Counted from the first letter of the stretch, positions 1 to 11,500 are shown. The stretch is 64,000 bases of DNA from Uloborus plumipes (GCA_038373865.1 JAXGGA010004675.1:21651-85650), one strand, 5' to 3'. The notes: generated by a model from the sequence alone, not told the origin. Translations and numbers: made by a program.

Positions 1-306
1 AAAAACCGTGCCCGGACAGATTTCGTGTGAAAAATGACGAGTTTACAGAGAATCGCCCATATATACAAGAATTGCTCGTTAAAGATTATCCAAATTTTAA
101 TTACTAATACTAAAGGCTGAACTATATTACATGTTGATGTATTATAAGTTCATGTAAACTTAGCGGATATTCAATTTTTCTTTTTAGTTTGATTAACCCT
201 AAAAACGTATTTTTTAGTTTTTTTAAACTATAACTAATTATTTATAAGTGCATAGTGCATGTAAACTTATAATACATCATGGTTTAAAGCTTTATAATTT
301 GATTAA
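1..306. repeat. dispersed AT-rich repeat fragment (family also near 1 kb, 2.4 kb and 35 kb)
   Basis: About 105-240 contains a block of the type 'aatactaaaggctaa', 'atgttgatgtattataag', then a T-rich stretch and 'agtttgattaaccctaaaa'. Closely related blocks lie at 1020-1070, 2378-2480 and 35140-35280, so this is an interspersed repeat. It has no open reading frame and I cannot assign a superfamily; because copies lie close to Helitron ends it may be part of a Helitron. Confidence 0.55.
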
Positions 307-450
307 GGGCCCTGCTCCACATCAGCGGAAAACGCGACCGAAACCGAAGGCAGAAACCGAAAATCCAGGTACTTTCCATAGAAATACCATTTAATCCATT
401 TTACGTTTCTGCTTTACGCTCGCGTTTTCTGCTGAAGTGGAGCATTGACC
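307..450. mobile_element. 144-bp MITE, PIF/Harbinger-like by its 3-bp duplication
   Basis: The terminal inverted repeats are GGGCCCTGCTCCACATCAG on the left and, reverse-complemented, GGTCAATGCTCCACTTCAG on the right. The element is flanked by TAA at 304-306 and 451-453. A second full copy of identical length (144 bp) lies at 49796-49939 and a half copy at 33304-33371. A 3-bp TAA duplication fits PIF/Harbinger, but no transposase is present, so the superfamily is an inference. Confidence 0.8.
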
Positions 451-906
451 TAACTCTAAAAGCGCCCTTTTTAGTTTGTTTTTTTGAACTATAACTTAAT
501 TATTATTTAAGGGTTTTTTTTTTAATTAAACTAAGGAGAAGGAGCAGCTTATCGTGTTTATATCATAACAAAATATATTCCTGGAAGGGTGTTATGACAG
601 GATGGCCATGGTAATAAAGCAATGAATCGCTCACATTTATTACGTCAAATAGTGAAATAAATTTCGGGAATTAAAAGTAATTAAGTAGAAGGTATTATAT
701 TGAATGGCCATGGTAAAAACGCAATGAATCGCTCATATACTTATACCATTCAACGAAATATGCTTTGGAGTTAAGGAGGCTAGTATTATAAAAAAAGCTG
801 TATTGAGAGAGAGAAGCAATGATGTTTCTCACAATAATGCCTTTCTTGAAATAGGTTTATAGAGGACATTAGAGTATAAGTAATACAAGGACATTTCTTG
901 GGCATT
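451..906. other. AT-rich spacer with a short direct repeat
   Basis: The only structure seen is a roughly 35-bp direct repeat, 'ggccatggtaa...gcaatgaatcgctca', at about 603-637 and 704-738. No coding potential is visible. Confidence 0.5.
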
Positions 907-1380
907 TTTTTAATACGCTTTTATTAGTTTCACATGTGGGTTTGTTTGTCAGTATGTATGTAACTCTGAATAAAAAATAAAATTCACGTTCTATACAAAT
1001 GTAAAAGTAATATATTTAATACTATTATTAATACTAAAAGCTAAACTATAGAAAAACACGTTGATGTGTTCAAGTGTTTCAGTTGCTTGTATATAGCTCT
1101 GAATAAAAGAGAAAAATCAAGTTCTTTGCAAATATTAAAGTAATATATTTAATACTATTATTATTAAATATATTACTTTCATGCAATATATATTAAATAT
1201 ATTACTTTCATGAAATATATATTAAATATATTACTTTCATCAAATATATTACTATGCAGCTAGTTCACCTAAATGCTAAACTATAGAAAAACACGTTGAT
1301 GTGTTCAAGTATTTCAGTTGCTTGTATGTAACTCTGAATAAAAGAGAAAAATCACGTTCTTTGCAAATAATAAAAGTAAT
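907..1380. repeat. dispersed repeat with internal duplications
   Basis: 907-1050 matches 35027-35150 (shared 'acgcttttattagtttcaca' and 'gtatgtatgtaactctgaat'). A block of about 100 bp starting at 1030 is repeated at about 1262-1375. Between them are three copies of a ~27-bp unit, 'atattaaatatattacttt', at about 1160-1240. No protein is encoded. Confidence 0.6.
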
Positions 1381-1381
1381 A

Positions 1382-1945
1382 CTAGCTGCCAGGGAAGCTA
1401 GATTAGCTTCCTGCGGCATGTTGATGCATAACGTCCCCCTTCTCTAACTTTTACCTCATTCTGAAGTTATATTATTTGATAGAATTTAATGTTCATTCGA
1501 TTTCAAGACATACCACGCACGTGGCCCGGCGTTGCACGGGCACTTCGTGCCTTTAAAGTAGTGAGGAAATTTTCAAGAAACTACTCCCCGCCAAGGCGGC
1601 TCGCTAACAGGCGCTTCACGCCTTTACTTTTTTCCTATATAAAAAATCATTCGAATTATTGAGATGCTACGCGCCTTCAAGATGGTGAGGAGAGTTTCAG
1701 TAAGTTCAGCTCGCTCAAAGAAAAAAAGCAGACATAGGGCCGAATTCAAGTGAAACACCATTGCAATCGCTTCGAGACGATCGCAAATTGCCATCGCTAC
1801 TGGAAGTCGAATTACATTAGAATCGCATCTCGTAGCGATTGTAACGCATCCAAATTTGGGAATTTGCGATTGCATTAGTGAGTTGCGATCGTCCGTGTTT
1901 CACTTGAATTCCTGCCATAGACACTCAGTTTTTAATATAAGTAGA
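1382..1945 (-). mobile_element. non-autonomous Helitron, minus strand
   Basis: Read on the minus strand, the 3' end has an 8-bp-stem hairpin (GGAAGCTA/TAGCTTCC at 1394-1415), then CTAG at 1382-1385 next to a T; hairpin plus CTRR then T is the Helitron 3' signature. The 5' end would start TCTACTTATATTAAAAACTG after an A, near 1945. The same 5' terminal sequence is repeated at 2345-2368, so a second copy or tandem end exists. A MITE at 1738-1915 sits inside. There is no Rep/helicase coding. Confidence 0.6.
1738..1915. mobile_element. 178-bp MITE with 5-bp duplication CATAG
   Basis: Left end GGCCGAATTCAAGTGAAACA and right end (reverse complement) GCAGGAATTCAAGTGAAACA form imperfect inverted repeats. 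CATAG flanks the element at 1733-1737 and 1916-1920. The related Helitron end at 2345 lacks the insert, consistent with insertion here. The superfamily is unknown. Confidence 0.75.
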
Positions 1946-2280
1946 TGGCTTTTCAACAAATGAATGTTTCAAAATATTACAAGTAGCTAAGCGATAAAAA
2001 TTCTACGTAAGTGGCCCGCTTATGAGTTTCGTGTTTGATTTAGTTAAGCCTTCATTCAAAATTCTCATTATCATTGTTATTTCTGTTTCATAGCAACGAC
2101 GGTTTGCAAGAATGGATTTCATATTTAATCATTTATTAGGCTTAATCGCTTTAAACTTGACTACTTATTAATTGATATCTTCGCTAATTAAAATCGTATA
2201 ATTATATCAATTGAAACTAATGAAGCCTGAAAAATTACCTATCTATCGGTACCTGGTTCGACTTTCAGGTCATTGGCGTT

Positions 2281-2370
2281 CAGAAGAAAGAAGCGTGACA
2301 TAGAAAGATAGTTAGAAAGATAGAAAGAAAGATAGTTAGAAAGATACTCAGTTTTTAATATAAGTAGATA
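2281..2370. repeat. GAAAGATA microsatellite and duplicated Helitron-like end
   Basis: About 2285-2345 is a degenerate tandem of gaaagata/gttagaaagata. It runs into ACTCAGTTTTTAATATAAGT, the same sequence that ends the Helitron at 1945. The microsatellite may mark that element's 5' boundary. Confidence 0.55.
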
Positions 2371-2675
2371 TTTAGTATAACTATTATTAATACTAAAGGC
2401 TAAAATATATTATATAAATTATATCACTATATTATATGCTGATGTATTATAAGTGCATCTAAAAGCTTATTTTTAATTTTTTTAAACTAATTTAAAGATT
2501 ATCTTAACTTCTTTTACATTGTAAAGGAAATGTTGCAATCGTTAAAAAAATTTACCTCAAATTTCGGTCTAAATTTCTATTTTGCTCACTTCCTAATGAA
2601 TGTTGAGTAGATTTTCGACCCAGCAGTACGCGCTAATGTATAATGTATGTTTATAAACATATATAAACAGCCGAA
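2371..2675. other. AT-rich stretch with one dispersed-repeat fragment
   Basis: 2378-2480 is another fragment of the 'aatactaaaggctaa' family seen at 105 and 35140. The rest shows nothing recognisable. Confidence 0.45.
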
Positions 2676-3140
2676 ACACCCATTGGCGATAGAGCTTCTG
2701 TAGAGGACAGGCTGACTTGTCCGATATTTTGGTTCCAAGACATTCTTGGATCCAGCCTTGTTACAGGTATTTGAAACACATTAATATTATACCTGGTTGC
2801 TCTGGCTTAAAATAACTTATGATTAGTTGGACAAAGCCCCATATTAGGTAAATTTAAAAAGATAACTTATTTCTCGAATTTAAAAACAGTTTATTGGGAA
2901 ATGTTTCATGAAATTGGGTCCATTTTCATACTGCACTTGCTTCAAGCTTGAGTTTATGAAATGTTTTTGTCATATAGACAAAAATAGTCAAATATCATCT
3001 ATGCAGCTACAATTCAAGCTCAGCTTCCACTTTTCTTCAATGCGACTTGAGTACAGATACCAGTGGTTCCACGCCGACCGTTTTGGAAACAAAATGTCGG
3101 ATGAGACAGCTCTCCTCTTACAGCAGGAGCCTTACATTGC
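2676..3140. mobile_element. ~440-bp inverted-repeat element, copy 1
   Basis: The left end reads GAGGACAGGCTGACTTGTCC followed by GATATTTTGGTTCC; the right end (about 3090-3138) is an imperfect reverse complement, with ACAAAATGTCGGATGAGACA then CTCTCCTCTTACAG. The body is shared with the two units at 36312-36727 and 36723-37190 and with the truncated copy at 3776-4065. Short overlapping reading frames on both strands are by-products of the repeat. Confidence 0.7.
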
Positions 3141-3775
3141 GACCATTCCTGAGTATTTATCGCGATTTTTCTAGTGACGTCTGTATGTACGTATGTGTGA
3201 GTGTGTACTGTGCATGTACGTATCTCGCATAACTCAAAAACGGTAAGCCGTAGAAAATTATAACTTTGCATGTAGGTTCTGAGTGGGGCCCAGTTGTGCG
3301 CCTGCTCTTTTGGTTGCATTCATCTGTTCCAAAAGGGGTCTTTTGCACCTATTTGGAGTAAATCTGAAAATTTCAATGTAAACAAAACTGGTGTTATGAT
3401 TTGGCGACCACTTGGCGACATGTCGTCAAGTTTTGTAACCAACCTGACGACATATTGCCTAATTGGCGGCAAATTTACGGAAAAAAGATTTTTCGAATTT
3501 GGATTCAATTTGGCGCTATTGGCAATATTTTGCGAATAACTCGAGAGGTGAGCTTCCATCACTACTTAATATGTAATCTTTTTAAGTACACTGTTAAAAC
3601 TGCAGGTTGCATGTGGCACTTTTAAGGGTAAAAAGTTGTAGCCCCCTGAAGGTTGCCACCTAACTCCCTAAATCACCCTTGAAGGTGCAATATGGAGTCA
3701 AGGGGCACCCTATGGGTACCTTATGGCACCCAATGGGTAAGCCCCGGCAACCTAAAGATGCATGGCAACCTAACC
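3141..3775. other. spacer between two inverted copies
   Basis: This unique-looking stretch separates copy 1 from the oppositely oriented copy at 3776. It includes a (TATG/TGTG)-rich patch at 3181-3220 and short inverted words such as 'ttggcgacatgtcgtcaag' around 3411-3450. No gene is recognised. Confidence 0.45.
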
Positions 3776-4065
3776 TAAGGCTCCTGTAAGAGGGGAGCTG
3801 ACTCATCCGACATTTTGGTTCCAAAAACAGTGGGCGTGGAATCACTGGTATCTGTACTCAAGTCGAATTGATGAAAATTGTAGCTGCATAGATGATATTG
3901 ACTATTTTTGTCTATATGACAAAAACATTTCATAAACTCAGGCTTGAAGCAAGTGCAATATGAAAATGGACCCAATTTTATGAAACATTTCCCAATAAAC
4001 TGTTTTTAAATTCGAGAAATAAGTTATCTTTTTTAATTTACCTAATGTGGTGCTTTATCCAACTA
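3776..4065. mobile_element. ~440-bp inverted-repeat element, truncated copy 2 (reverse)
   Basis: It begins AAGGCTCCTGTAAGAGGGGA then GCTGACTCATCCGACATTTT, and is the reverse complement of the interior of copy 1. Homology ends near 4065, so the far terminus is missing. Confidence 0.7.
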
Positions 4066-5573
4066 ATATCTGCCACTTCAGTCATTTGGCGCAGATCTCC
4101 TAGGGTTCGGTGCGGCTTTTTAAAGGGACGGCTGTAGTAAAAACATGCGTGTAAAGACTTGATTTCTAGGAGTAAAACTGTTTCAGTCTTGATGAAAAAA
4201 AAACAAAACATCAAAATACATAGTGTTGTTCTGTGTTCACAGTTTAAAACATTTATAATGCACATGAAACAATTTAAAGATTGTTTAAAAGTCATAACAC
4301 ATGCAGTCTTCGAAACTACATTTACGTGAAACATTACGTTTACATCTGATTTAGAAGATAGCTTTATATATTCGAGAGACAATCATTTATTTAAAGGATT
4401 GCATTTTCCTCACTTTCGTTTTAACCAGAGTTGCAAAAAGAAAAGCTGATTCTTCTAAAATTACATTTATAGAAGCGCCGAAGAAAACGTAAAAGTTCAA
4501 TGCAGTTAGATGCAGGCCCGTCCTTCCGAATTATTCAATTGGGGGGGGAGGGGGACTGTATTTTAATTCCTCATATGTTTAAGAAAATTTTATTTTATTT
4601 TATTGTTATTTATTTATTTTTTTAGGGTGAAATATATTCTAATAATCATGCAATATAAAAATGAAAGCAATAACCAATGAAAAGCCTTGTGCCACGAAAA
4701 TAGCCCGAGAATGAAGGAAAAATAAAAGAAGGACAGATATTGAGATCTTAGCATGTGCAGCTCAGCCAAATAATTCATATTTCAAATTGCTTTCCTATTA
4801 AAATTTTGTATTTTACAGAAAATTAAAGAATCTCAAAAAATAAATAAAGAAAAAATTAAAAAAAAAGTTTAATAAAATAATATAATGAATATATGAATGA
4901 ATTTAAACTTTTCAGAAATTGAGATTATTTTTAAGTGAAGACAATGGGCACACCAACGTTCTTATAGCGCCAGTACCAGTTGTAAATTAAATTGCAAACT
5001 AAAATACAAAAAAAAAAAAAAAAGTGCCTGCGAAAAGAATGAAAATGATTTTCGTCAATACTTTGTTACAGACACTCTAAAACAACATTCACAAAAAAAA
5101 AAAAAAAAAGAACACATGAAATTAATGTGCAATCAAGTATCGTGGGACGTGTTTCGATGAATAATGCATGAACAGAAAAATCACTTGAAAGAAATAACGC
5201 TGTTTTCACTGAAAAGCAAAGCGAAATCCAGATTTTTATAATAGAAATATGCTCAAAACAACCCTAGGAGATCAGCGCCACAAGCGGCGACAACGGTAAC
5301 TTCGCCCTGTACAGGATTTCCTCTGTTCTCCGGCGCGTCTGGCTAGCCGCTTAAGGATCGCAGGGAGCCATGTATGGACTAAGATGATCAAACCTCAATC
5401 AGGCAGCCCATCTGAAGCTTACCAGCCAATTTTCTCCAGCGCGATTTTAGTATACACACACTTGCTGACTCCAGAGGCGACGCATGACGTATATTTGGCA
5501 TGACTATTGATTGTTAAAGCTGCAACATTGACTATATTTTGATGTCTTTATATTTATCTGTATTTTTCATTAA
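4066..5573. other. AT-rich intergenic stretch
   Basis: No gene or complete element is seen. CAGGCCCGTCCTTCCG at 4513 resembles the hAT end found at 52864 (CAGGCCCGAATCC), and is followed by a G run, so one end of an old hAT MITE is possible; no partner was found. 4580-5030 is very AT-rich with A homopolymers. 5260-5480 is more GC-balanced but shows no recognisable reading frame. Confidence 0.4.
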
Positions 5574-6646
5574 CTAGCTTATTACTCGGCTTTGCCCGGT
5601 ATTGCATTATGTTCATACTTATTTCATGCTAAAATGAAATAGATGAGCCTTAAATTGATAATTCATTGTTAATCGTAATCTTTGTTGGAAAATACTCCTA
5701 TTTAAATGTGTGAAATTTTATCAATTTGTATGCTTAAAGGCTTATCTCTATTACTCTATCTGTTCAAAGTTGAAGAAAATGGCCATTTTAAAAACAAAAA
5801 ATTTGAATTTTAAACTGTTGGGATTTTTTTTTTTTTTTTAATTTCAAAACCCCGCCTATGTGAATTCTAGTGCATCAAGGAACCTCTGTGCCAAGTTTGA
5901 TGAAAATCCAACGAAAACTGCATTTGTATAAGGAACAAACATACAAATATACTTACATATGCAAATACATTTATCCATTTACATATACAGGGTGTCCACT
6001 CCAATCGTGGACCAATAGCTAATTTCTAAACCGTTAGAGATAAGTATATAGTTTATTTAGGAAAAAATCTCAAAATTGTGAAAGGAATTTTGGGTCTATT
6101 CAATGTTTTTCAAAAAATCAAATTTTGAAAGAGTTACGAAATTTAAATTTTCATACAGCCCCCCAGTCCTATCAATCATATTTAGTAAAACATTCTTGAC
6201 ACTGTAACGTTTAAAACTAAAAAAAAATCACTCTTCTACCACAAAAATTGACCGAGTTATGACGTTTTGAAAAATCAAGATTTTGCATTGTTTCATGACG
6301 TCATCGAGAGATCGCTTAAGAGACCGTATGCGAAATCCTTCAAAATCTTGATTTTTCAAAACGTCATAACTCGGTCAATTTTTGTCGTAGAACAGTGATT
6401 TTTTTTTAGTTTTAAACGTTACAGTGTCAAGAATGTTTTACTAAATATGATTGATAGGACTGGGGGGCTGTATAAAAATTTAAATTTCGTAACTCTTTCA
6501 AAATTTGATTTTTTGAAAAACATTGAATAGACTCAAAATTCCTTTCATAATTTGGAGATTTTTTCCTCAATAAACTGTATGCTTATCTCTAACGGTTTAG
6601 AAATTAGCTATTGGTCCACGATTGGAGTGGACACCCTGTATATAGA
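5574..6646 (-). mobile_element. non-autonomous Helitron, minus strand, interrupted by a palindrome
   Basis: On the minus strand the 3' end is ACCGGGCAAAGCCGAGTAAT then AAG-CTAG beside a T (CTAG at 5574-5577), with a CGGG/CCCG-type hairpin. The 5' end begins TCTATATA after an A at about 6646. A related 3' portion lies at 34541-34781 on the plus strand. Near the 5' end a 651-bp palindromic element (5988-6638) is inserted. No Rep or helicase coding is seen. Confidence 0.65.
5988..6638. mobile_element. 651-bp palindromic (foldback) MITE, TA duplication
   Basis: The left arm 5988-6282 and right arm 6341-6638 are near-perfect reverse complements. Termini are CAGGGTGTCCACTCCAATCG, flanked by TA at 5986-5987 and 6639-6640. 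A TA duplication with CAGGGTGTCC termini fits the Tc1/mariner superfamily. The central loop contains ATGACGTCAT. No coding region is present. Confidence 0.85.
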
Positions 6647-6756
6647 TTACAATTTTAGGATTCTGAAGTGTTTTCTCAAATATGAGTAGGGCTTTTGGAG
6701 TTTGCCGAAGTTCCTGAAAACTGTATTATTTTCTCGACCTTTAATATTTATTATTC

Positions 6757-9700
6757 GGGTCAATCCATGTCAAATCACCCAGGAAAACGGGATTTTGTAA
6801 CCCATGTCCTCGGATTTTGATAAAACTTGGTGTATTTATTATTTTTATGGTGGTAAGTAACCATATGAATTCTTTTGCCCATATGTGATCTGGTTTTTGT
6901 TTTACAGGTCGTCAAACTTTTCAAAAAATTGCATTTTCTGTCAACCGCTAAGCCTAATCTGCATGTATACGTATCTCTTCAGTAAATTGTGACGGGTGCA
7001 GAAATCTTTCAATATTTCCAAAAATTCTCAGATATGTTGCTGAATGTATGAGGATTTAATAAAAAAATACTTGAAATTTATATAATATAATTTTGTTTGA
7101 ATAAAATTTGAATAAACTAGGTCAAGCATTTTTTTTCTTGTGCAAAACATGAGTTTACTTAAGCGGCATTTCACGAAAAGGCGGAGGTCCTATTCAATAA
7201 TGGAAGCATTCGAAATGAGCCTGAAGGTGTGTTCTATCATTGCAAAGAATAAAATTAGTGGTTTTTTTCGTTTTCTCGTTGCTGTTGCACAATATACACA
7301 TTTCAGTATCAAAATTTTTGAAAAAAAGTTCTAATCATTTTCCTAACCTAAATTTCACTGAAAAGCAAACATACCTTTATTTTTAAGTCTATTTACAGCC
7401 CTATTATGCTACTTAAAAATCATCTTAATCCCTTATTAAGCAGAAAGAAAAGTGAGAAATAATTTATGACTCCCAAATTCAGTTGTTAAGTTCAGAAAAA
7501 TATCAGATGTAGAAAAAAGATGTGCAAAACATGAATTCACTTTAGTAGCTTTTTATGAAGAGGCGGAGGTCATATTCAATATTAGAAGCATTCGAAATAA
7601 ACCTAAAGGTGTGTTCTATCATTGCAAAGAACAGAATTAGTGGCTTTTTTTCGTTTTTTTTTTTTTTTGCTTTTGCACATATATACATTTCAGTACCAAC
7701 ATTTTGAAAAAGTTCTAGTCATTTCCTAACTTATTTTCCAATATTTTTTGTGTAAAAGAAGCATAGCTCATGCTTTTGTAGCATAAAAACGTATTATATT
7801 TATTTTTAATGATTTATAATTGTATTGAATGCGCGAAGAAGAGATAGGATAGCACAGTCTTTGAAGAAAAAATAACAATGAAAAATATGAGTTTCAGAAT
7901 ATTATCGGATTGTTTGTCTTTGAAGTGCTTGTGTGATCCTGTTTTCAGCAAATTTAAGGAACATTCTGTTTGATATTTTAACGCTCGACATTCCTTGCAT
8001 TTCCGACGTCGGACAGTACTTGTTGAAGTCACGTTATCATTAAATATTCGGAATACTTATTTTGTACATATTCAATCTCCTTTTGAAGAGAATAGTAACA
8101 TCTTCCAGAATCTTATGTTACGGACCGTTTGACGTAGTTATTTCATCTAACATCTTACCATTTCTTGGTTATAGTAAAGATAATAGTCCTTTCTTAGGTA
8201 AAAGATAGTCTTGCTTCAAATCGAGCATAGTCACTTACTTGAAAATTTTCAATTTTTTTCTTTTAAACTCCAATAGCAAGTGTCTGAAAGCTGTATTTGC
8301 TCTTAACTGGATGCTGAAATTTCTAGTTTATTTTTATTGAATTATGTCTGTTCGGGGCTCTAGCTTTTTAATTATCTCCTATTATTATTTATCAACGCAA
8401 ACCAACCTTCCTGATAAGCGAATCCAATGAAAAACAAACAAACCAAAATATAAAATCCACTCACATTCTTAATCCCTCTTATCACTATGACCCATATTTT
8501 GATAAAATAAGAAGAAACCTGATACATGCGCAAATGCAAGGAAGGTTGAGCGTTAAAATATCAAACAGTATATTCCTTAAATTTGCTGAAAACAGGATCA
8601 CACAAACACTTCAAAGACAAACAATCCGATAATATTCAGAAACTCACATTTTTAATTATTATTTTTACTTTAAAGATTGTGCTATCCTATCTCTTCTTCG
8701 CACATTCAATACAATTATAATTCATTAAAACTAAATATAATGCGTTTTTATGCTAGAAAAGCATGAACAATGCTTCTTTTACGCAAAAAATATTGAAAAT
8801 TAAGTTAGGAAAATGACTAGAACTTTTTTCAAAAATGTTGGTACTGAAATGTGTATATTGTGCAATAGCAACAAGAAAACGAAAAAAAGCAACTAATTTT
8901 ATTCTTTGCAATGATAGAACACACCTTTAGGTTTATTTCGAATGCTTCTATTATTGAATATGACCTCCGCCTCTTCATAGAAAGCTACTAAAGTAAATTC
9001 ATGTTTTGCACATCTTTTTTCTACATCTGATATTTTGCTGAACTTAACAACTGAATTTTAAAGTCATAAATTATTTCTCACTTTTCTTTCTGCTTAATAA
9101 GGGATTAAGATGATTTTTAAGTAGCATAATAGGGCTGTAAATACACTTAAAAATAAAGGTATGTTTGCTTTTCAGTGAAATTTAGGTTAGGAAAATGACT
9201 AGAACTTTTTTTCAAAAATTTTGATACTGAAATGTGTATATTGTGCAACAGCAACGAGAAAACGAAAAAAACCACTAATTTTATTCTTTGCAATGATAGA
9301 ACACACCTTCAGGCTCATTTCGAATGCTTCCATTATTGAATAGGACCTCCGCCTTTTCGTGAAATGCCACTTAAGTAAACTCATGTTTTGCACAAGAAAA
9401 AAAATGCTTGTCGTAGTTTATTCAAATTTTATTCAAACAAAATTATATTATATAAATTTCAAGTATTTTTTTATTAAATCCTCATACTTTCAGCAACATA
9501 TCTGAGAATTTTTGGAAATATTGAAAGATTTCTGCACCCGTCACAATTTACTGAAGAGATACGTATACATGCAGATTAGGCTTAGCGGTTGACAGAAAAT
9601 GCAATTTTTTGAAAAGTTTGACGACCTGTAAAACAAAAACCAGATCACATATGGGCAAAAGAATTCATATGGTTACTTACCACCATAAAAATATTAAATA

Positions 9701-9766
9701 CACCAAATTTTATCAAAATCCGAGGACATGGGTTACATGACCGGGTGAACTGACGTGGAATGACCC
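6757..9766. mobile_element. 3.0-kb foldback element, TIR GGGTCA(A/T)TCCA
   Basis: The arms run from about 6757 to 8000 and 8535 to 9766 and pair almost throughout; the loop is about 535 bp. Termini are GGGTCAATCCATGTCAAATC and, reverse-complemented, GGGTCATTCCACGTCAGTTC, with ATTC at 6753-6756 and 9767-9770 as a possible 4-bp duplication. Each arm holds an internal duplication (7138-7370 versus 7520-7760). The mirrored 64-residue frames at 7140 and 9199 come from the palindrome and are not genes. The termini resemble those at 11805-12428. Confidence 0.8.
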
Positions 9767-9865
9767 ATTCTCTAGTTGCTACTTTTCATACTCTGCATAT
9801 GCGGATTTTCTATCCTAGTCTAGTTAAACGCTATGCGGAAAACGTTGATAAGTGTTGATAAGACA

Positions 9866-10441
9866 CAAGAGCGTATATAAGGAGTGGGCGCAGGGGACCG
9901 GGCCCCTCCCAAAATCAAGATTTTTTCTTTTTATGTAATAAAACGTAATTCGGTTGGCGTTTGTTCATGAATAATTTTCGAATTTTAAGCTCAAAAAAAG
10001 AAAAATGAAAAAAATAAATTCATAAAAATATCCCATTCTGCTCTCCATCATTATCAACACGACCAAAAATGAAGCTGCAGTGTCGAAGAATTTCCGGGAA
10101 ATCCTTGAATCCTCTCTATTTCTTTTACGTTATCACAGATAACTTAAAATTGCCTTTTTAGAGCTTTAGTTTCAGAAAATTTCCAAGGGAAGCCCCGAGC
10201 CCCTAACGTCATCAAAGACAGTCTAAAATTAATTTCAATTTGGAAAAAAGAAGTTCCAAACGGAGCTAAAACCTCCCCTTTTCCCTTTCTTTATTACCTT
10301 CTTAAATGACCCATCTGCGAAAAATTGAAGATCTTTCATTACAGCAGTCCAATAACTTTAGATTGCGAAAAGAAAAACGAAGTGGAGTGCAATCTAATCC
10401 TGATGGGCCCCCTCCAAAATTTTAACACATATACGCCACTG
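9866..10441. mobile_element. 576-bp non-autonomous hAT element
   Basis: The ends are CAAGAGCGTATATAAG on the left and CAGTGGCGTATATGTG (reverse complement) on the right. They are flanked by an exact 8-bp duplication, ATAAGACA, at 9858-9865 and 10442-10449. The subterminal regions carry GGGCCCCTCCCAAAATC and its inverted partner. An 8-bp duplication with CAGTG-type ends fits hAT. No transposase remains. Confidence 0.85.
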
Positions 10442-10542
10442 ATAAGACAAGTACTAAGATTAAATCAAAAATTTAACCAACCCCTGACACTGATTGCCGA
10501 TTTCATATTAAAACGAACTTCTATGGTCATAAAGCATTTTAA

Positions 10543-11106
10543 CCCTCGTGGGTCCCTCCCATTTCAGTTACACTCAAGACCCTTGGGGTCATAAACGACC
10601 CCAATGCTTCCTTTAATTAATTCATTATAATTATTGAATGTTACATGCATTATTTAAGTTCACACACTTTTTAAAGCTAAAAAAAACAACAAATAAAAAG
10701 ATACAATTAAAGTAAAACTTAGTTTATGAATTAAAATTATAATTTTAGAGCAAAACTTACAATAACTGTAGATTTATTTACATCTATTACAGACCTGAAA
10801 AAACATGATTTTTGCAAGTGAATTTCAAACACTTATGACATTTTTCAATGCATTTTCTGCCCAGTTCTCTTGGACAAAAGTTGCAACGTCCTCTTTTTTT
10901 TGGCCTTCTGGGGAAGTGACCCCAAGGGTCTTGTGTGCAAAAAATGCAATTCGGGAAAAATGAAACACAATAATAGCATTATTTTGAATAGAAAACTAGA
11001 AGAATAAAAGCCACAAAATGCCATTAAAAACAAATGGTTGATTAACAAAATATATTAAACAGAAATTGCATTGGGGTCACATATGACCCCAAGGAACCTA
11101 CGAGGG
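10543..11106 (-). mobile_element. piggyBac element, internally deleted (564 bp)
   Basis: TTAA lies at 10539-10542 and 11107-11110, with inverted ends CCCTCGTGGGTCC and CCCTCGTAGGTTCC. TTAA target sites and CCCT-type ends are the hallmark of piggyBac. The element keeps the last ~55 codons of the transposase on the minus strand (10787-10950). Subterminal GGGGTCAT-GACCCC palindromes occur near both ends, as also in the piggyBac at 55296. Confidence 0.9.
10787..10950 (-). pseudogene. piggyBac transposase C-terminal cysteine-rich domain remnant
   Basis: Minus-strand translation ends DPWGHFPRRPKKRGRCNFCP, continues through CIEKCHKCLKFTCKNH, then stops at 10787-10789. The HFPR motif followed by C-x2-C ... 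C-x2-C-x4-C-x2-H is the cysteine-rich, zinc-binding domain at the C terminus of piggyBac transposases, which recognises the element ends. The DDD catalytic core is absent from the element, so no active transposase can be made. The remnant lies ~240 bp from one terminal repeat, the expected 3' position. A different frame gives a longer but meaningless reading frame (10845-11048). Confidence 0.85.
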
Positions 11107-11402
11107 TTAAAGCTAAATTTATTTAATTTTTTGCGAGAGGATATGGTAAACACGGAAAAGTAAAGATGATCCTCACAGTAAAATTTGTTAGTAGGGATGG
11201 ACCGGATAGTGATTTAGCCGGATACCGGATGTCGGATATCCGGTGGCTCATCTCAAGCCGGATACCAGATATCCGAAATTGTACCACCGGATATCCGGCA
11301 TTACAATTACATTGCATGTTCGCTTATTTTTATGTAATGCAGCTTCAAAACAATGAATCAAAGTTGTTTCTCGCATTATTTCTTCAAGAACATGTTACAT
11401 AC

Positions 11403-11500
11403 TAGGGATGCACCGATTAATCGGCCATAATCGGCCCCTTTGTCGATTATTAATAATCGACAAAATCGGGCCGATTGATCGGCCAAAATTTTTTTTTTTT
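11403..11500. mobile_element. one end of a nested hAT element
   Basis: TAGGGATGCACCGATTAATC with repeated CGGCC/ATCGGCC palindromes is a hAT-type terminus, distinct from the enclosing element's. The other end was not located with confidence; a weak candidate is 13055-13108, where 'gaatcgggtctgat' and 'gaccgaccaatg' occur. The duplication could not be checked. Confidence 0.6.

Noticed and set aside
7140..9393. Two nearly identical 64-residue frames at 7140-7334 and 9199-9393 as a gene pair
   Set aside because: They are mirror images produced by the arms of the foldback element 6757-9766.
6757..9766. Assembly artefact creating a 3-kb palindrome
   Set aside because: The arms differ at many positions and the loop is unique, so it is not a simple mirrored assembly error; long reads would still be useful.
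9841..9900. TATA-box promoter ('gcgtatataagg')
   Set aside because: The TATATAA lies in the terminal repeat of the hAT at 9866, and no gene follows.
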